From assembly GCA_018857735.1 (NCBI GenBank), contig JABMCL010002470.1:532001-596000 (forward strand): 64,000 nucleotides of DNA, read 5' to 3'. Shown one piece after another: positions 44,955-55,799 of the stretch (its first letter is position 1; every line of letters starts with the position of its first letter). The DNA is from Alviniconcha marisindica (lineage: Eukaryota > Mollusca > Gastropoda > Provannidae). The translations under genes were made by a program, and so were the position numbers. The notes under the pieces were generated by a model. It saw only the letters and a list, made by a program, of their open reading frames with translations. It was not told the origin of the DNA and did not search any database.

Positions 44955-45069
44955 CTGAAAACAGGCAAACTAGTAGATAACACTCAAGTAAATCATGACG
45001 CGAACGAAAGACGCTCAAAACGATGTGATGCGACGACATTTTAACTCACGGACACGTAACGACTTGCGC

Positions 45070-45225
45070 TCCGCTCTCTCTCTCTCTCTCTCTCAGTGCG
45101 CGCGCGCGCACGTGTGTGTGTGTGTGCGCGCGCGCGCATGTGTGTTTGTAGTGTAGTGTATGTGTGCGTACGTGTGTGTGCTGCGCGCTTGCGTGCGTGT
45201 ATGCATATGTGTGCGTGTGTATACA
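45070..45225 (+). repeat. CT, CG and TG microsatellites
   Basis: (CT)n at 45075-45094, then CG and TG tracts to about 45225. Lies in the short intron after the membrane exon. Confidence 0.9.
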
Positions 45226-45266
45226 TACACTTACTACATTATAGTACGTGTTTGGAGCTGTCTTAC

Positions 45267-45365
45267 CTGCATAATGATTGCAATAATACAAAGTGCAACA
45301 ACGAAGCTGACAATGGCAATGATGATCGTAATCTTTGTTTTGTTGGGTTCGCTTGTCTCCTGCAC
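45267..45365 (-). CDS. large gene, transmembrane exon (33 codons)
   Basis: Acceptor CTTCTCTTCCAG, donor GTAAGA after ATGCAG; phase 0 at both ends. It encodes VQETSEPNKTK and then a 20-residue hydrophobic helix, ITIIIAIVSFVVALCIIAII. The sequon NKT lies on the N-terminal side, and Lys-rich exons follow on the C-terminal side, which suggests N-outside, C-inside by the positive-inside rule. This is the clearest membrane segment in the gene. Confidence 0.82.
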
Positions 45366-45599
45366 CTGGAAGAGAAGAAAAAGAAAAAAGAAAAGCACCG
45401 AATACACGAACAAGAACAGGAAACGCCATGACGATTCACACATAAAAAAGTAGTAAAGATTATTGTTCAGTCTTTTAATTTGTTTCTTTTAATAAGTTTC
45501 ATTAAGGTCACCCTAACCCGTATGCCTAACGCTCAACAGAGATTTCTGTTGTGTCATGTTTAAAAATGATCTTAATCACTGTACAAGAAAAGACTACCA

Positions 45600-45735
45600 G
45601 TAAAGGACCTAGCCTTCTCAAAAAAAAGAAAAAAAAGAAAAAAAGAAGAAGAACTGTCCAAGAAGACCGGCCTTTCCCCAACGGGTAAAAGAGATTAAAA
45701 CAAAAACAACAACAACAACAACAACAACAACCACC
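45600..45735. repeat. A-rich and (CAA)n low-complexity stretch
   Basis: Poly-purine A/G stretch at 45619-45650 and (CAA)n at 45704-45730. Intronic. Confidence 0.85.
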
Positions 45736-46634
45736 ACACATTAAAATCCTGGATTTTGTGTCCAGTAGCTCCGTTGATTTCATTTTCGATTTAGAATCCT
45801 ACTTGCGTCAGTAACGCTTAGCAGGACTCGATGCAGAAAACACCGTCGAAAGTCACAGCTGACCAAATGGTTACATGCGGTTCTTTTGATGTTCATCGGG
45901 CTATAGGAGGGCGCAACATTCCCTTCTACTATATAAGTGACAACACGGACGAGCCAGGACGCTTGTGAAACTCATAAAACGAATGTTAGAAATGGAGCGT
46001 TGAACCAAGGGAGCGTTTTAAAGTAAAATCCTTTATTTTTAAAGTTTTTGTTTTGATCTCTTCTAACTGTTGGTCAAAACATGTTTTGAGAACACCAGTT
46101 CCTTGAAAGGTTTAACCCCCAGTTTAAATACAGGTCAAGTGCCTCCCTACAATGCATTTAAATAACCCGTAAGCATTATGCATACGTCAAACTCTGGAAC
46201 ATTACTACAATGGAAGCGCTAAAAAGAGTAAGAACATGCCGAGAAAATGCACTTTTTATCGTTTTTCAAACACAGCTGTGACGAAATTAAGTCAAGGTGA
46301 GCAACACTGATGTCGTTTTCTCTCCTTTGAATAAACATAGCTTTGAAAAAGAGTTTAGAAATAGTCAGTGAACAGGTTCGTCTTGAGGGCGGACTTGAAA
46401 GAAAAGGAAGAATCAGATTGTCGGAGTTTTTAAAGCAAACCGCTCTTAACAGATGGGCCAGCGCTGTAAAACGATCTTTCACCAAATACTTTTGTGTTTA
46501 CACGAAGGGTGACAAAGGTTCGGAACTTACCAAGAAAACACAGTGTGCCCTCGTGACCTTTGAATAATGTAAAGGTATTATAACAAGCCTTAGTATTCTT
46601 TCTGTAATACAGCAAAAGCAACGTACACGCGCAC

Positions 46635-46900
<266 letters not shown>

Positions 46901-46991
46901 TGCATTCAGTCAAACTGAGATAAAGTTAATAAAGTCACGTTGTTTAGGAAACTAAGCTCAAAGCAGCTAGGACATTAAAAGGTAAACTTAC

Positions 46992-47242
46992 ATTGTTATT
47001 GAAGATATCTTCTTCGTTCATCTGGTCTGTCAGTTTGACAATGATTTTTTCATCCGTGTTTTGTTCTTCTTGGATACCGTTCGGCTGCTTCACTTTGACT
47101 TTGGTTTTGGAAAATAGTTTGGCCTCTGTTTCTGCTGGTTTAGGTTTGGTTTCATTTTGTTTACGAATTGCCTCGTCCAAACCTGATGCCGCTTCTTCCA
47201 TCAGCAGGTTCCTGTAGTCGTCGACCGACAACCACTGGGAAG
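46992..47242 (-). CDS. large gene, acidic/Lys exon before the membrane helix (83 codons)
   Basis: The acceptor TTTAATCCATTTCAG gives phase 1 entry, completing an Ala; donor GTAAGT after AACAAT, phase 0. It begins SQWLSVDDYRNLLMEEAASG, which loosely repeats the SKWTxxDFExA pattern. Then come a predicted helix (LDEAIRKQNETKPKP, with sequon NET), a Lys/Val-rich stretch (FSKTKVKVKQP) and an acidic end (MNEEDIFNNN). It probably forms a stalk in front of the transmembrane exon. Confidence 0.8.
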
Positions 47243-47259
47243 CTGAAATGGATTAAAGT

Positions 47260-47400
47260 CATAATAATAATAATGTACATTTATCATGCGCTCATCAACG
47301 CCCTGAGCGCTCACATGATACATATTAACCTAAATATGATATTCTATACACACGTAGAGTACAGTTCCATCCAAACAACCCACACAAAGCAAGATACGGA
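47260..47400 (-). repeat. dispersed repeat R2, copy 2
   Basis: Reverse complement of the segment at 10320-10480 ('gcgctcatcaacgccctgag', 'cgctcacatgataca', 'aacctaaatatgatattcta'). It lies about 20 bp upstream of the 47242 exon acceptor, inside the preceding intron. Confidence 0.75.
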
Positions 47401-47405
47401 AAGCC

Positions 47406-47545
47406 TCCCCCCCCCCCCCCCATCCCCCCCCAACCCCTCCACCTACTCCAACACACACATAAACCACAATGAATTTAAATGTGTACGACACTGATCTGTA
47501 TCATACGTCATACATGCGCACGCACGCGCACACACACGCACACAC

Positions 47546-47622
<77 letters not shown>

Positions 47623-47640
47623 ACACACTGACTGTAGCAG
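47406..47640. repeat. C run and long (CA)n microsatellite
   Basis: C-rich tract at 47408-47430 and about 50 CA units at 47530-47630. Confidence 0.95.
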
Positions 47641-47734
47641 AAACTGGGAAAGTCATAAAATACAGTGTTCACTTTAAGCATACAGCTCTCAAGCTCTCTT
47701 GCAATCCTTGTGAAGCCACCACAGCCTGCAAACG

Positions 47735-47850
47735 TAGAAAATGAGCAAAACGTTTCATTTGCATGCCTTATTTGCTTGTTCTATCACTAACTTAAACATG
47801 AGCAAAACGTTTCATTTGCATGCCTTATTTGCTTGTTCTATTATTAACTT
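47735..47850. repeat. 58-bp direct repeat, two copies
   Basis: 'atgagcaaaacgtttcattt' followed by 'gcatgccttatttgcttgtt' occurs at about 47739 and 47798. Confidence 0.9.
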
Positions 47851-47859
47851 ATACAAATG

Positions 47860-48770
47860 AAGTACTTTTCTGCTTCCAATAATTATGAGCTTCTCAGGGC
47901 GCAGCCATGTTGTTTCGCTCTTTACCAATGAAGAGCAGAGAAAGCTGGCTCGCTAAAAATGTTGATACCTTTGCCACACAGGACGGCTATGTTTATGACG
48001 TCACTGATATAGACTGCTCAGCACCAAATGGTAGGACTTATGGGCACGTTTTTCGCGTTTAAAAACAGAACGAGAAATCGCGTGGAAAAACTGCTGTGTT
48101 TATATATTTTATTCCAGTGCTATCGATAGTGTGATTCTTCTTCGTTTCGGTTCCCATTTAAGCGATACAAGAACACATTTCTTACTAATCCATGTTATAC
48201 TTTTCCTTTTTCTAACAAAGTTATTAACTTAAAAAGTCTTCTAGACATGTTTTATTCTGAAGATGTGTAACTGACAAAAGCAGGCCAGAACATCAACACG
48301 CAGGAATAAAATGTGAAAAAGTTAATCTCAGCATACTGTAGTTACAACTTAGCCGGCAAAAGGCTGAAAAACCTTGGAGCCACAAAAACGATATGATGAC
48401 AAGCACCCGACCTCCGGAAGTTGCCCCTTTTACGAAATCATTCTTATATTACACTACGGAATTTAACCAGTGTCGTCAAAAAAGATGTGGAACTGCGGGC
48501 GACTAAGTGCCACGAGCTAAAAATAAGTGGTATAAAAATAGAATCTGTCCCTTTCCGGATACAGGCCACCTACAACAATGCACCTGGAGTGACCTGCTCT
48601 TCAAGTAACACTTTAGGAAGGTTGGCTTTCAACGGTTGTTGGCAGCCGTAACCTTAGAGATGAAGCAGTGGATGTGCGACCTAGTTTTGTGAAAACTACC
48701 CCCGCCCACCCCCCTCCCCCTCCTCCACACACACACACAAACCCTACTGGCAATATATAAATGCACTCAA
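47860..48770. other. intron, no gene seen
   Basis: AT-rich, no exon or recognised repeat on either strand apart from a C-rich stretch near 48700-48740. Confidence 0.5.
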
Positions 48771-48777
48771 ACCCTAC

Positions 48778-48937
48778 CTGTCAGTTTCGCCAGAGCTGGC
48801 TTGAAGTTGTGGACCGGGTACCAGCCCATGCGTCCAGCCCCGTACAGCGGCCCCATGTGGCCGTTCTTGAACACCATGAAGGGCACAAAACGGTCAATGC
48901 TGGTAGGATTCGGACTGCCCTTTGCCCAGTAGAGAGA
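48778..48937 (-). CDS. large gene, globular-region exon (53 codons plus 1 base)
   Basis: The acceptor GTTGCTCTGCAG gives phase 0; donor GTAGGG after ACAG, phase 1. It encodes SLYWAKGSPNPTSIDRFVPF, then MVFKNGHMGPLYGAGRMGWY and PVHNFKPALAKLT. The aromatic- and glycine-rich, non-repetitive composition and GC-rich codons indicate a folded, selected domain. The family was not recognised. Confidence 0.8.
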
Positions 48938-49094
48938 CTGCAGAGCAACAATCGCACACAGTTCACGTTCTGTTTGATTTCCACCGACTGCAGCAGGTCC
49001 ACAACGAATGCGAGTCAGCGTATTTCAAATGGAAGTGTGTCTCTGACTGAACACTGAATGGCACGGTTTTGGACTGTGTTCTTTGAGTGACTGA

Positions 49095-49154
49095 GCGAGC
49101 GAGCGAGCGACAGAGAGAGAGAGAGAGGGAGAGGAGAGAGAGAGTGGGGGGGGG

Positions 49155-49220
<66 letters not shown>

Positions 49221-49240
49221 CCGTGCGCGCGCGCGCCTGT
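49095..49240 (+). repeat. (GA)n, G run, (TG)n, (CG)n microsatellites
   Basis: GAGC/GA units at 49088-49145, a G run at 49146-49157, TG to 49219 and CG to 49236. Confidence 0.95.
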
Positions 49241-49386
49241 GTTTCTACGTATTTGCCGTGTGTGTATCTGTACGCACATGCGTGTGTATGTCTGTGTCGC
49301 TACGTTCAGACTGTCCTTTGTCTAGAGGAAACAAACAAAAGGGAGAGGAAAATATGGACAGTTTCTCATTGCAACAAAGAAAGTAA

Positions 49387-49388
<2 letters not shown>

Positions 49389-49454
<66 letters not shown>

Positions 49455-49455
49455 T

Positions 49456-49493
<38 letters not shown>
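49389..49493 (+). repeat. (CT)n and (CA)n microsatellites
   Basis: About 31 CT units followed by about 17 CA units. Confidence 0.97.
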
Positions 49494-49494
<1 letters not shown>

Positions 49495-49499
49495 TCACG

Positions 49500-50650
49500 T
49501 CCGAACAAGAAAGTGCAACGCCACTGTGACCTTACAAAAAAGGTCACGGTCACTGAAACGACAATGGTGTGACAGAACTTGGTGGTGTAACCATGATGTT
49601 ACTAATGTTATGTAGTGAGCAAAGATTAATAAAGACTTAATAAAGCTTGAAAGTAACTGTGCTTAAACCATCGGACAAAATGGCAATGTTAAGAATTTTG
49701 ACATGGACAGCAAGCCAGTCCGGCAGCCTCATGGACCTTTCTTAATGATACTGATCACGGCGGTTCGGTTCACCAGATTGAAAACGAGGCCAAGGAGGGT
49801 AACTAGAGACTACTAAACATTTAAAAGATGACCCAAACACATAAAAGGCTAAAAAGAATGCTATTTATTAGGGCAACTATTTATTAGGACAAAAAACAAC
49901 CTGCAAATTTTCGAAAAATTATTGTTTCAGATTTTTTCTGCCAGCGTTTAGAAAATAAAGACAAAAAGACAAATGTCCGTTGAAACAAATAGCTTTTACA
50001 AAGCTTCTCTTTCTTTTGTGACGGATAACGGGTACTGACAGTAGAAATCAGCGTTATGTGCCACAGCTGGCATCCTCGCGAACCCCTTTGGGCTTGTTGC
50101 TCGGGTGATGCGAGCACGGACCTCTTGTGCTCGATATCAAAGAGTGTGCGAACGCTTGCAAACTAGAATACCTGTGGTGGTTGTGTGCAGCCAATATCGC
50201 TATACATCACAGACGAAACCAGCTTGAGAAACTGAATATAAAAACAAGGGATCGTTTTGAAAGAAATTTCAAGTTTTCGTTTTCGATCTCTTCTCGAGAA
50301 ACTTTTGAGAAGGCTAGTTCCTTCAACGGGGAAATAGAGTATTGCGTGTGTGTGTGTGTGTGTGTGTGTGTAAGGGGCGGGGGGAGAGAGAGAAGTACAG
50401 AAACAGCTGGTGTTTGACTGATCTTTTCCGCATTTAACTAAGAAAAACAACAACATTCCATACTCCCAAAACACAAACACACAAGCATAAGTAAAATATT
50501 AATGCTCGTGTTCCCTCTCCTTGAATGAAAAATACTATATTTCGTTGACGGAGAAAAAAAAATTCAGCTTTTAGAGAAGTTTATGCCTAAAGCGCATTCT
50601 GTTCACTTAACGTGCTCGGGCAGTTGGTTTTCATCCCACTCCCGCTTTCT
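49500..50650. other. intron, no gene seen
   Basis: No exon recognised. A (TG)n tract lies at 50346-50371. Confidence 0.5.
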
Positions 50651-50657
50651 GACCTAC

Positions 50658-50851
50658 CCTGAGAGTTTTGATAATGAGCGCCCGGTATCTGGTCTTGGCT
50701 TCCACCGGCTTGATAGAGTTGACCTTGTTCCACATCCACGACAGGTGCCGCTTGCTGGCCTTGCGCCACCCGGGCTCATCCTGTTCCAGCACCAGACCGG
50801 CCAGCACACCGCGGTGCTGGATTTTCTGCACACGATCCGGCAGCATGGGAC
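50658..50851 (-). CDS. large gene, globular-region exon (64 codons plus 2 bases)
   Basis: The acceptor TGTGGGTGCCAG gives phase 1 entry, completing Arg with the previous exon; donor GTAGGT after CTCAGG, phase 0. It encodes PMLPDRVQKIQHRGVLAGLV, then LEQDEPGWRKASKRHLSWMW and NKVNSIKPVEAKTRYRALII. It is rich in basic and aromatic residues, non-repetitive and GC-rich. It looks like part of a conserved domain that I do not recognise. Confidence 0.8.
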
Positions 50852-51559
50852 CTGGCACCCACAGACACCGAATTAGTCACTATTAAACAGGATGTCGATG
50901 AGCACTGGCCCTGGCGCCAACAGAGAAACAAGCCGAAGAAACTCCTACTGAAGCTGTTGTGGCTATTATTGTGGTTGCAACATTCCCTTCCTGGGGGGTC
51001 ACTCGGTATATGCAACCGCACATTGACAAATGCATTCTATAGCCTGACAGAATTGCATGTGTGACTGTCTTTGATTACCCCGACACATGGGCAGCCACAT
51101 GCCGTCTTCGGAGGATTTTTTTCCAATTATCCATACTTATAACCATGCAGCGCATAACGTTTTAACTTTGGTGTTCTTGCTGGTGTCAGTGCGTTGTGAC
51201 ACAGCCCCGGCCAAGGCAAGCTATTGAAATGACTCACATTCAAAGAAAAGTAAGCCAGTAAAACAGATATGTGTACTGTAATTATCACCAAAAAAAACAA
51301 AAAAAGCTAGACAAACGAAACACATTATGAAAGAGTTGCCTTTAACATATTTACCCAATATGTGATTAATTCAGAGACGTCACAGTAAATTAGTTTTTTT
51401 GGTCTAAGAGCGGATAGAATATGGCATGATATGTTGCCTATGAAACATTACTATATTATTGCACACCTTATCGAAGTAGAAAAAGTGTGTTTGTATGTAG
51501 CAAGCGTGCGTGCGCGCGCGTGTGTGTATGCGTGAGTGTGTGTGTGTGAGCGTGTAACT

Positions 51560-51574
51560 GAGCGAGCGAGCGAG

Positions 51575-51655
<81 letters not shown>
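51560..51655 (+). repeat. (GA)n microsatellite
   Basis: About 39 GA units at 51577-51653; a second short (GA)n lies at 51837-51854, next to the exon donor at 51860. Confidence 0.97.
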
Positions 51656-51860
51656 TCGAACTCGAAAACTTTACTACTCAAGGATAGTAGCGTTAGGTCC
51701 ATTTGGACCTATCTAACACCCAGTCCTTGCTATACTACAATCACAAATAAACACGACAATACCACAAACAAATATTATAAACACGGTTAAGCAATTGATT
51801 AATGCAGTTTCACAGTTTCCACAAATGTGCAGAAACAGAGAGAGAGAGAGAGAGACATAC

Positions 51861-51985
51861 GGCATCTGTCCAGCAGCGTTGTTCCACATGATGTTGGGGT
51901 GATGGTGATGACTTTGGCATGTGTGGTCAGGCGGACGTAGTCCAGAAGCGAACAGGAGCACATGTTCTCACTTGATTGTAAATCA
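51861..51985 (-). CDS. large gene, Cys-containing exon (41 codons plus 2 flanking bases)
   Basis: The acceptor TTTTTGTTTGGGGACAG gives phase 2 entry; donor GTATGT after TGCC, phase 1. It encodes DLQSSENMCSCSLLDYVRLT, then THAKVITITPTSCGTTLLDR and C. Another frame is also open here, but only this one fits the phases on both sides. The (GA)n tract begins five bases into the downstream intron. Confidence 0.72.
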
Positions 51986-52060
51986 CTGTCCCCAAACAAA
52001 AAGGCCAACAGTAATCACAAACAGGTACAGCAAATCCAAGGCTTCTAGACTCAAGGTTGG

Positions 52061-52535
52061 GTAGCGGGGATATGGTAGCGCGACGGACTCATGACGAAAA
52101 GGTCGAGTCCCGGCAGGCGCGGCGGAAGAATTGTCTTCTCCAGGGTCAACTTTCTGTGCTGACTCTCATTTCGGTATCCGTTCCACCCCCGTGTTACTGC
52201 AGCAGCACGTAAATGATCCCGGTCATTCTGCCAAACGTGCGGGTGATAGGTTACAGCTAGACACACACGCACCCTACGTATGCTGCCTTGAATGAAGTGA
52301 CACCGTGAACTGGTGCTGGATGTACGGTGTACACACAACGTGAACAACAGTTTCATGTGGCACCAACTATGTAACAACCAAATGGCGCAGTAAGTACACC
52401 ACTCTGGTAGATATTCAAGAACGCGCTATAAAAAGCGACACTCATTCAAAACCGCATACAAGAGCTCAGTGAATCTGCTCGAGAACGGAGAATAGCGCTA
52501 TATAAAAGTGATCAACAACAACAACATATGACATG
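52061..52535 (+). mobile_element. tRNA-derived SINE, copy 3
   Basis: Starts with a degenerate tRNA head (GTAGCGGGGATATGGTAGCG, then GGTCGAGTCCCGGCAGG as B box), has the reverse complement of the body seen in the minus-oriented copies ('atcccggtcattctgccaaa'), and ends 'gaatagcgctatataaaagt', 'gatcaacaacaacaac'. The CAA tail shows the 3' end and orientation. Intronic, antisense to the large gene. Confidence 0.88.
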
Positions 52536-52789
52536 GGAAAGAGATATAATCAAGGCGACGTCTTCCCACATGATGACTCATTTGTAGATCCGAAAGAGAA
52601 ACCCTGTGTTCTGCTTGGTGATTAATTGCCATAAGTGGTCGACTAAAAAACTGCTGCAGTCGTATTTAAAAAATCCATTTCTACTGACAGGACCCGTGAT
52701 GCACCTTTGCTTGGGGTCCCCTTTAACTGACAAAGCACCATTCCATAGACTTCCTCCCACTGCACCGACACAGCAGCTATGTCACTGAC

Positions 52790-53175
52790 CCCCCCCCCCT
52801 CCAATGGTAAATATAGCTATAGGGCCTACTTCCTCCCTTTGCACGGGCAGATCGTCTATCCACAAAAACAGATCCGCCATTCCCTTGACCTCTCTCAGCA
52901 ATATAACGATTCCCGCTACTACCTCCCTTTGCATGGGCAGATCCTCTATCAACAATGACAGATCGGCCATTCCCTTGACCTCTCTCTGCAATGGTAAATA
53001 TAGCTATTCCCGCTACTTCCTCCATTTGCATGGGCAGATTCTCTATCAGCACTGACAGGTCGATCAGCCATCCCTCTGACCTCTCTCTGCAATGACAGAT
53101 ATATAGCTGTTCCCTCGACATTTCCCCTCTGTACTGACGATCAGTCGTTCCTTTGACCTCTCTCCGCCGATTGAG
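52790..53175. repeat. ~85-bp minisatellite, about 4 copies
   Basis: Units contain 'tgcatgggcagatcctctat', 'gacagatcggccattccctt', 'gacctctctctgcaatg' and 'tagctattcccgctacttcc'. Lengths vary from about 75 to 90 bp. A minus-strand frame stays open over it, but no splice context supports coding. Confidence 0.85.
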
Positions 53176-53379
53176 AAATAGGCTCCAGGAACTACTCCAC
53201 AGCTGCGTGACTTTCCCAAGGAAGCTGACCAGCACTTCGGGCATGGGCCCGGCACGATGCAATGTCCCTCGAAGAGGGAAGGAAAAGTTAGTTAGCTGAT
53301 GCTTTGAGCCCAGTCAACCACATAGGGTTATATCAGGGCTAAGAGAAGGAAAAAGAAGAAAGAAAGAAAAACAACTCAC

Positions 53380-53549
53380 ACGACGGACAGAGAACTGACG
53401 GAGTTGACGCATCGGGCGAGCTGCACCATGTTGAGGCCATCAGCGTGGTGACAGACCATGATGGTTTCCTCGATGAGGCACTGGGACGGGCAAACTCCCA
53501 CTCTCCCGATGGGGAAGAAGGGAGCAGTGTCATGAAGAGGCCACTCGCC
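53380..53549 (-). CDS. large gene, globular-region exon (56 codons plus 2 bases)
   Basis: The acceptor CAATCTGTCCTTCAG gives phase 0; donor GTGAGT after GTCGT, phase 2. It encodes GEWPLHDTAPFFPIGRVGVC, then PSQCLIEETIMVCHHADGLN and MVQLARCVNSVSSLSV. Four cysteines (two spaced by three residues, then further apart) and a non-repetitive sequence suggest a folded, possibly extracellular domain. A second frame is also open, but the phases favour this one. Confidence 0.76.
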
Positions 53550-53754
53550 CTGAAGGACAGATTGACAAGAAGCACACATGCTCAACTCTCTCTCTCTCCC
53601 CTCCCCCGCCACCTCGCTGTTCATATTGTCCCATTCCAAGCTATTGTTGTTGTTTGTGGCGTGCGTTGATTGCTTTTTTGTTATTTGCTAGCACGTATAC
53701 GTTGTTACATTTGCTTGGTGAGCACGTATACGTTGTTACATTTGCTTGGTATGT

Positions 53755-53763
53755 ATGTATGTA

Positions 53764-53825
<62 letters not shown>

Positions 53826-53831
53826 GTGTGT

Positions 53832-53866
<35 letters not shown>

Positions 53867-53870
53867 TTGC
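53755..53870 (+). repeat. (GTAT)n and (TG)n microsatellites
   Basis: GTAT units at 53750-53768, then two TG blocks split by 'ttgtgtgtgg'. Just left of this, a 30-bp duplication 'agcacgtatacgttgttaca' occurs at 53690 and 53721. Confidence 0.95.
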
Positions 53871-54239
53871 ATATACTTAAAAACTGGATAATTTTGTTGT
53901 TGTTGTCAAAACGACCTTTCACACACACACACACACAAGAAGAAAAAGAGAAAAAAATGACAAAGAAATAAAGAATGAAAGGCAGAAAGAAAAGAGGACA
54001 ACCACATGCATTCAAAATGAACTTTCTGCAATGTTTATGGTTAGTCAGTTCCTGGATTTAAACGTCCTATCAATCGTTCAGGGTGAATCTCACATTCAAA
54101 ATCCTTTCACAAGTTCAAAACACAAGACACAAAATCACAAACAAACAAAAAGCTGGACCACAACTCAGGACACAACACAATTAACAGCAAATGCAAACAA
54201 GTCAAACAGGTCAACAACAACAACAAGCGAACAAGCACG

Positions 54240-54425
54240 CCACAATACTTACATTTTACCTAACTATAGTTGACAAAAGCATTCAGACATTTACTTGTGA
54301 TATAAGGAACTTTATTTTGCCTAGACATTTACTTCTGATATAAGGAACTGCGTTTTGCCTAGACATTAACTTGTGATGCAAGGAACTGTGTTTTGCCTAG
54401 ACATTTACTTCCGGTGTGATGAACT
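54240..54425. repeat. ~40-bp minisatellite, about 4 copies
   Basis: The unit 'ttgcctagacatttacttgt' plus 'gatataaggaactgtgtt' is repeated with small changes. Confidence 0.88.
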
Positions 54426-54734
54426 ATGTTTAACAAAGATAATTATAACCCAAGCGGTTGAGTGGGCATTACGTAAATCAAGAACCAATCAATTAATGAG
54501 GAAATCGGACGGACATTTTCATGGGAAGCATGTTTTACCTCTAACAGTAAAGAGAATAGAATTAATACATACTTGCCACTTTCAACACACACACACACTA
54601 AAAAGGAAAAAAAAAGGCCAGGGTCAAGGAGCCACCTAGGCCCTGGTAAGGCACGAAATGAATAGTGTTATCAGCGGAAAAATCGCACATATGGGCATGC
54701 AAACAACAGCGTCAAAACCAGGATCCTACGCGTG

Positions 54735-54925
54735 CACCCAAACGTGGATTCAAAATGCAACGGACACGCATTAGCTTATTCCGAGGGTCAAACTCGTTTT
54801 TGTTAGGCGTGTTTCTCTCACAATATTCAAAAGCATTTAAAATGCAACGGACACACATTAGCTAATTTTGGAGCCAAACACGTTTTTGTTTTGCCTGCTT
54901 TCCTCTCAAAATATTCAAAGACTTG
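54735..54925. repeat. ~90-bp direct repeat, two copies
   Basis: 'aaaatgcaacggacacgcat' ... 'ctctcacaatattcaaaag' occurs twice, about 85-90 bp apart. Confidence 0.85.
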
Positions 54926-55095
54926 ACTTTGTGATTTTCAGGTTTCTGATTTTGTTTTGGAAAGCTTGGTTTCTGGCCGGAAGCCTGAAGAGTGGCAAGC
55001 ATATAACTACCCGCGGCTGGCGGGGAGCTGTCACACAGGCGATGAAGCCCGACAACAGCAACAGCAGCACGCTCCCCTCATCCAGCCTCATCTAC

Positions 55096-55150
55096 ATCTT
55101 CGTCTTCGTCATCAGTGGCTGTCATCCAAATGGCTCCTCTGTCTCGTAGG
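55096..55150 (-). CDS. large gene, short acidic exon (18 codons plus 1 base), tentative
   Basis: The acceptor is strong (GATTTTGTCGTTGCAG), phase 2 entry completing a Ser; the donor is GTAGAT after GAAGAT, phase 0 and only moderate. It encodes LRDRGAIWMTATDDEDED. It is the only candidate found that bridges the phase-2 end at 57408 and the phase-0 start at 53549. The opposite strand has an open frame with a hydrophobic stretch (SLIYIFVFVISG), which I consider a shadow. Confidence 0.5.
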
Positions 55151-55599
55151 CTGCAACGACAAAATCAGTGTACTGTAACGCTGAATAACTGCAGACTTTA
55201 TTTAAGAATTTGGCACCACAAAGGTTAAGCGACCGTCTTGTAAACGACTGTTAATCAAGTCACAAACACCAAAAGCATATAGCGGCTTAATCCATAACAA
55301 GCCATAAACACCAAAAGCATATAATACCCAACCCACACTGGCATTATGTTTCCAAAATTCCTCACAACAAGTTTGTTGCTCTCTCTCTCTCTCCCTCTTT
55401 CCCCACCCCCTCTCTCTCTGTCTGTGTGTCTGTCTCTCAATTCACAACCTCTCTCAACATTTACCGCCGTTCGTCCCTCCGCGCGAAATTGCTGTAGCTA
55501 GTTCTTCCACACTAACTACAGACATAAACCATTCTTAGTTATTGTAGTAGTGAACAATGCTTTGAGAGAAAGTGAATGTGAGACAAGAGAAGTATCATA

Positions 55600-55705
55600 A
55601 CACGTGCGCGAGCACACGTATGTGTGCGTGCGTGCGTGTGTGCGTGCGTGTATGTGTGTGTGTGCACGCTCTCGCACGTATGTTTGGGAGAGAGGGAAGA
55701 AGGGG

Positions 55706-55782
<77 letters not shown>
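55600..55782 (+). repeat. CG/TG-rich tract and (GA)n microsatellite
   Basis: GTGC/TGCG units at 55604-55660 and about 36 GA units at 55709-55781. Confidence 0.95.
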
Positions 55783-55783
<1 letters not shown>

Positions 55784-55799
55784 TACCGTTCTTCTAACC

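Noticed and set aside
54868..55149. Plus-strand frame with a hydrophobic stretch SLIYIFVFVISG
   Set aside because: Overlaps the proposed minus exon at 55150-55096; the minus strand has the better acceptor and phase fit. Kept as a doubt in the findings.
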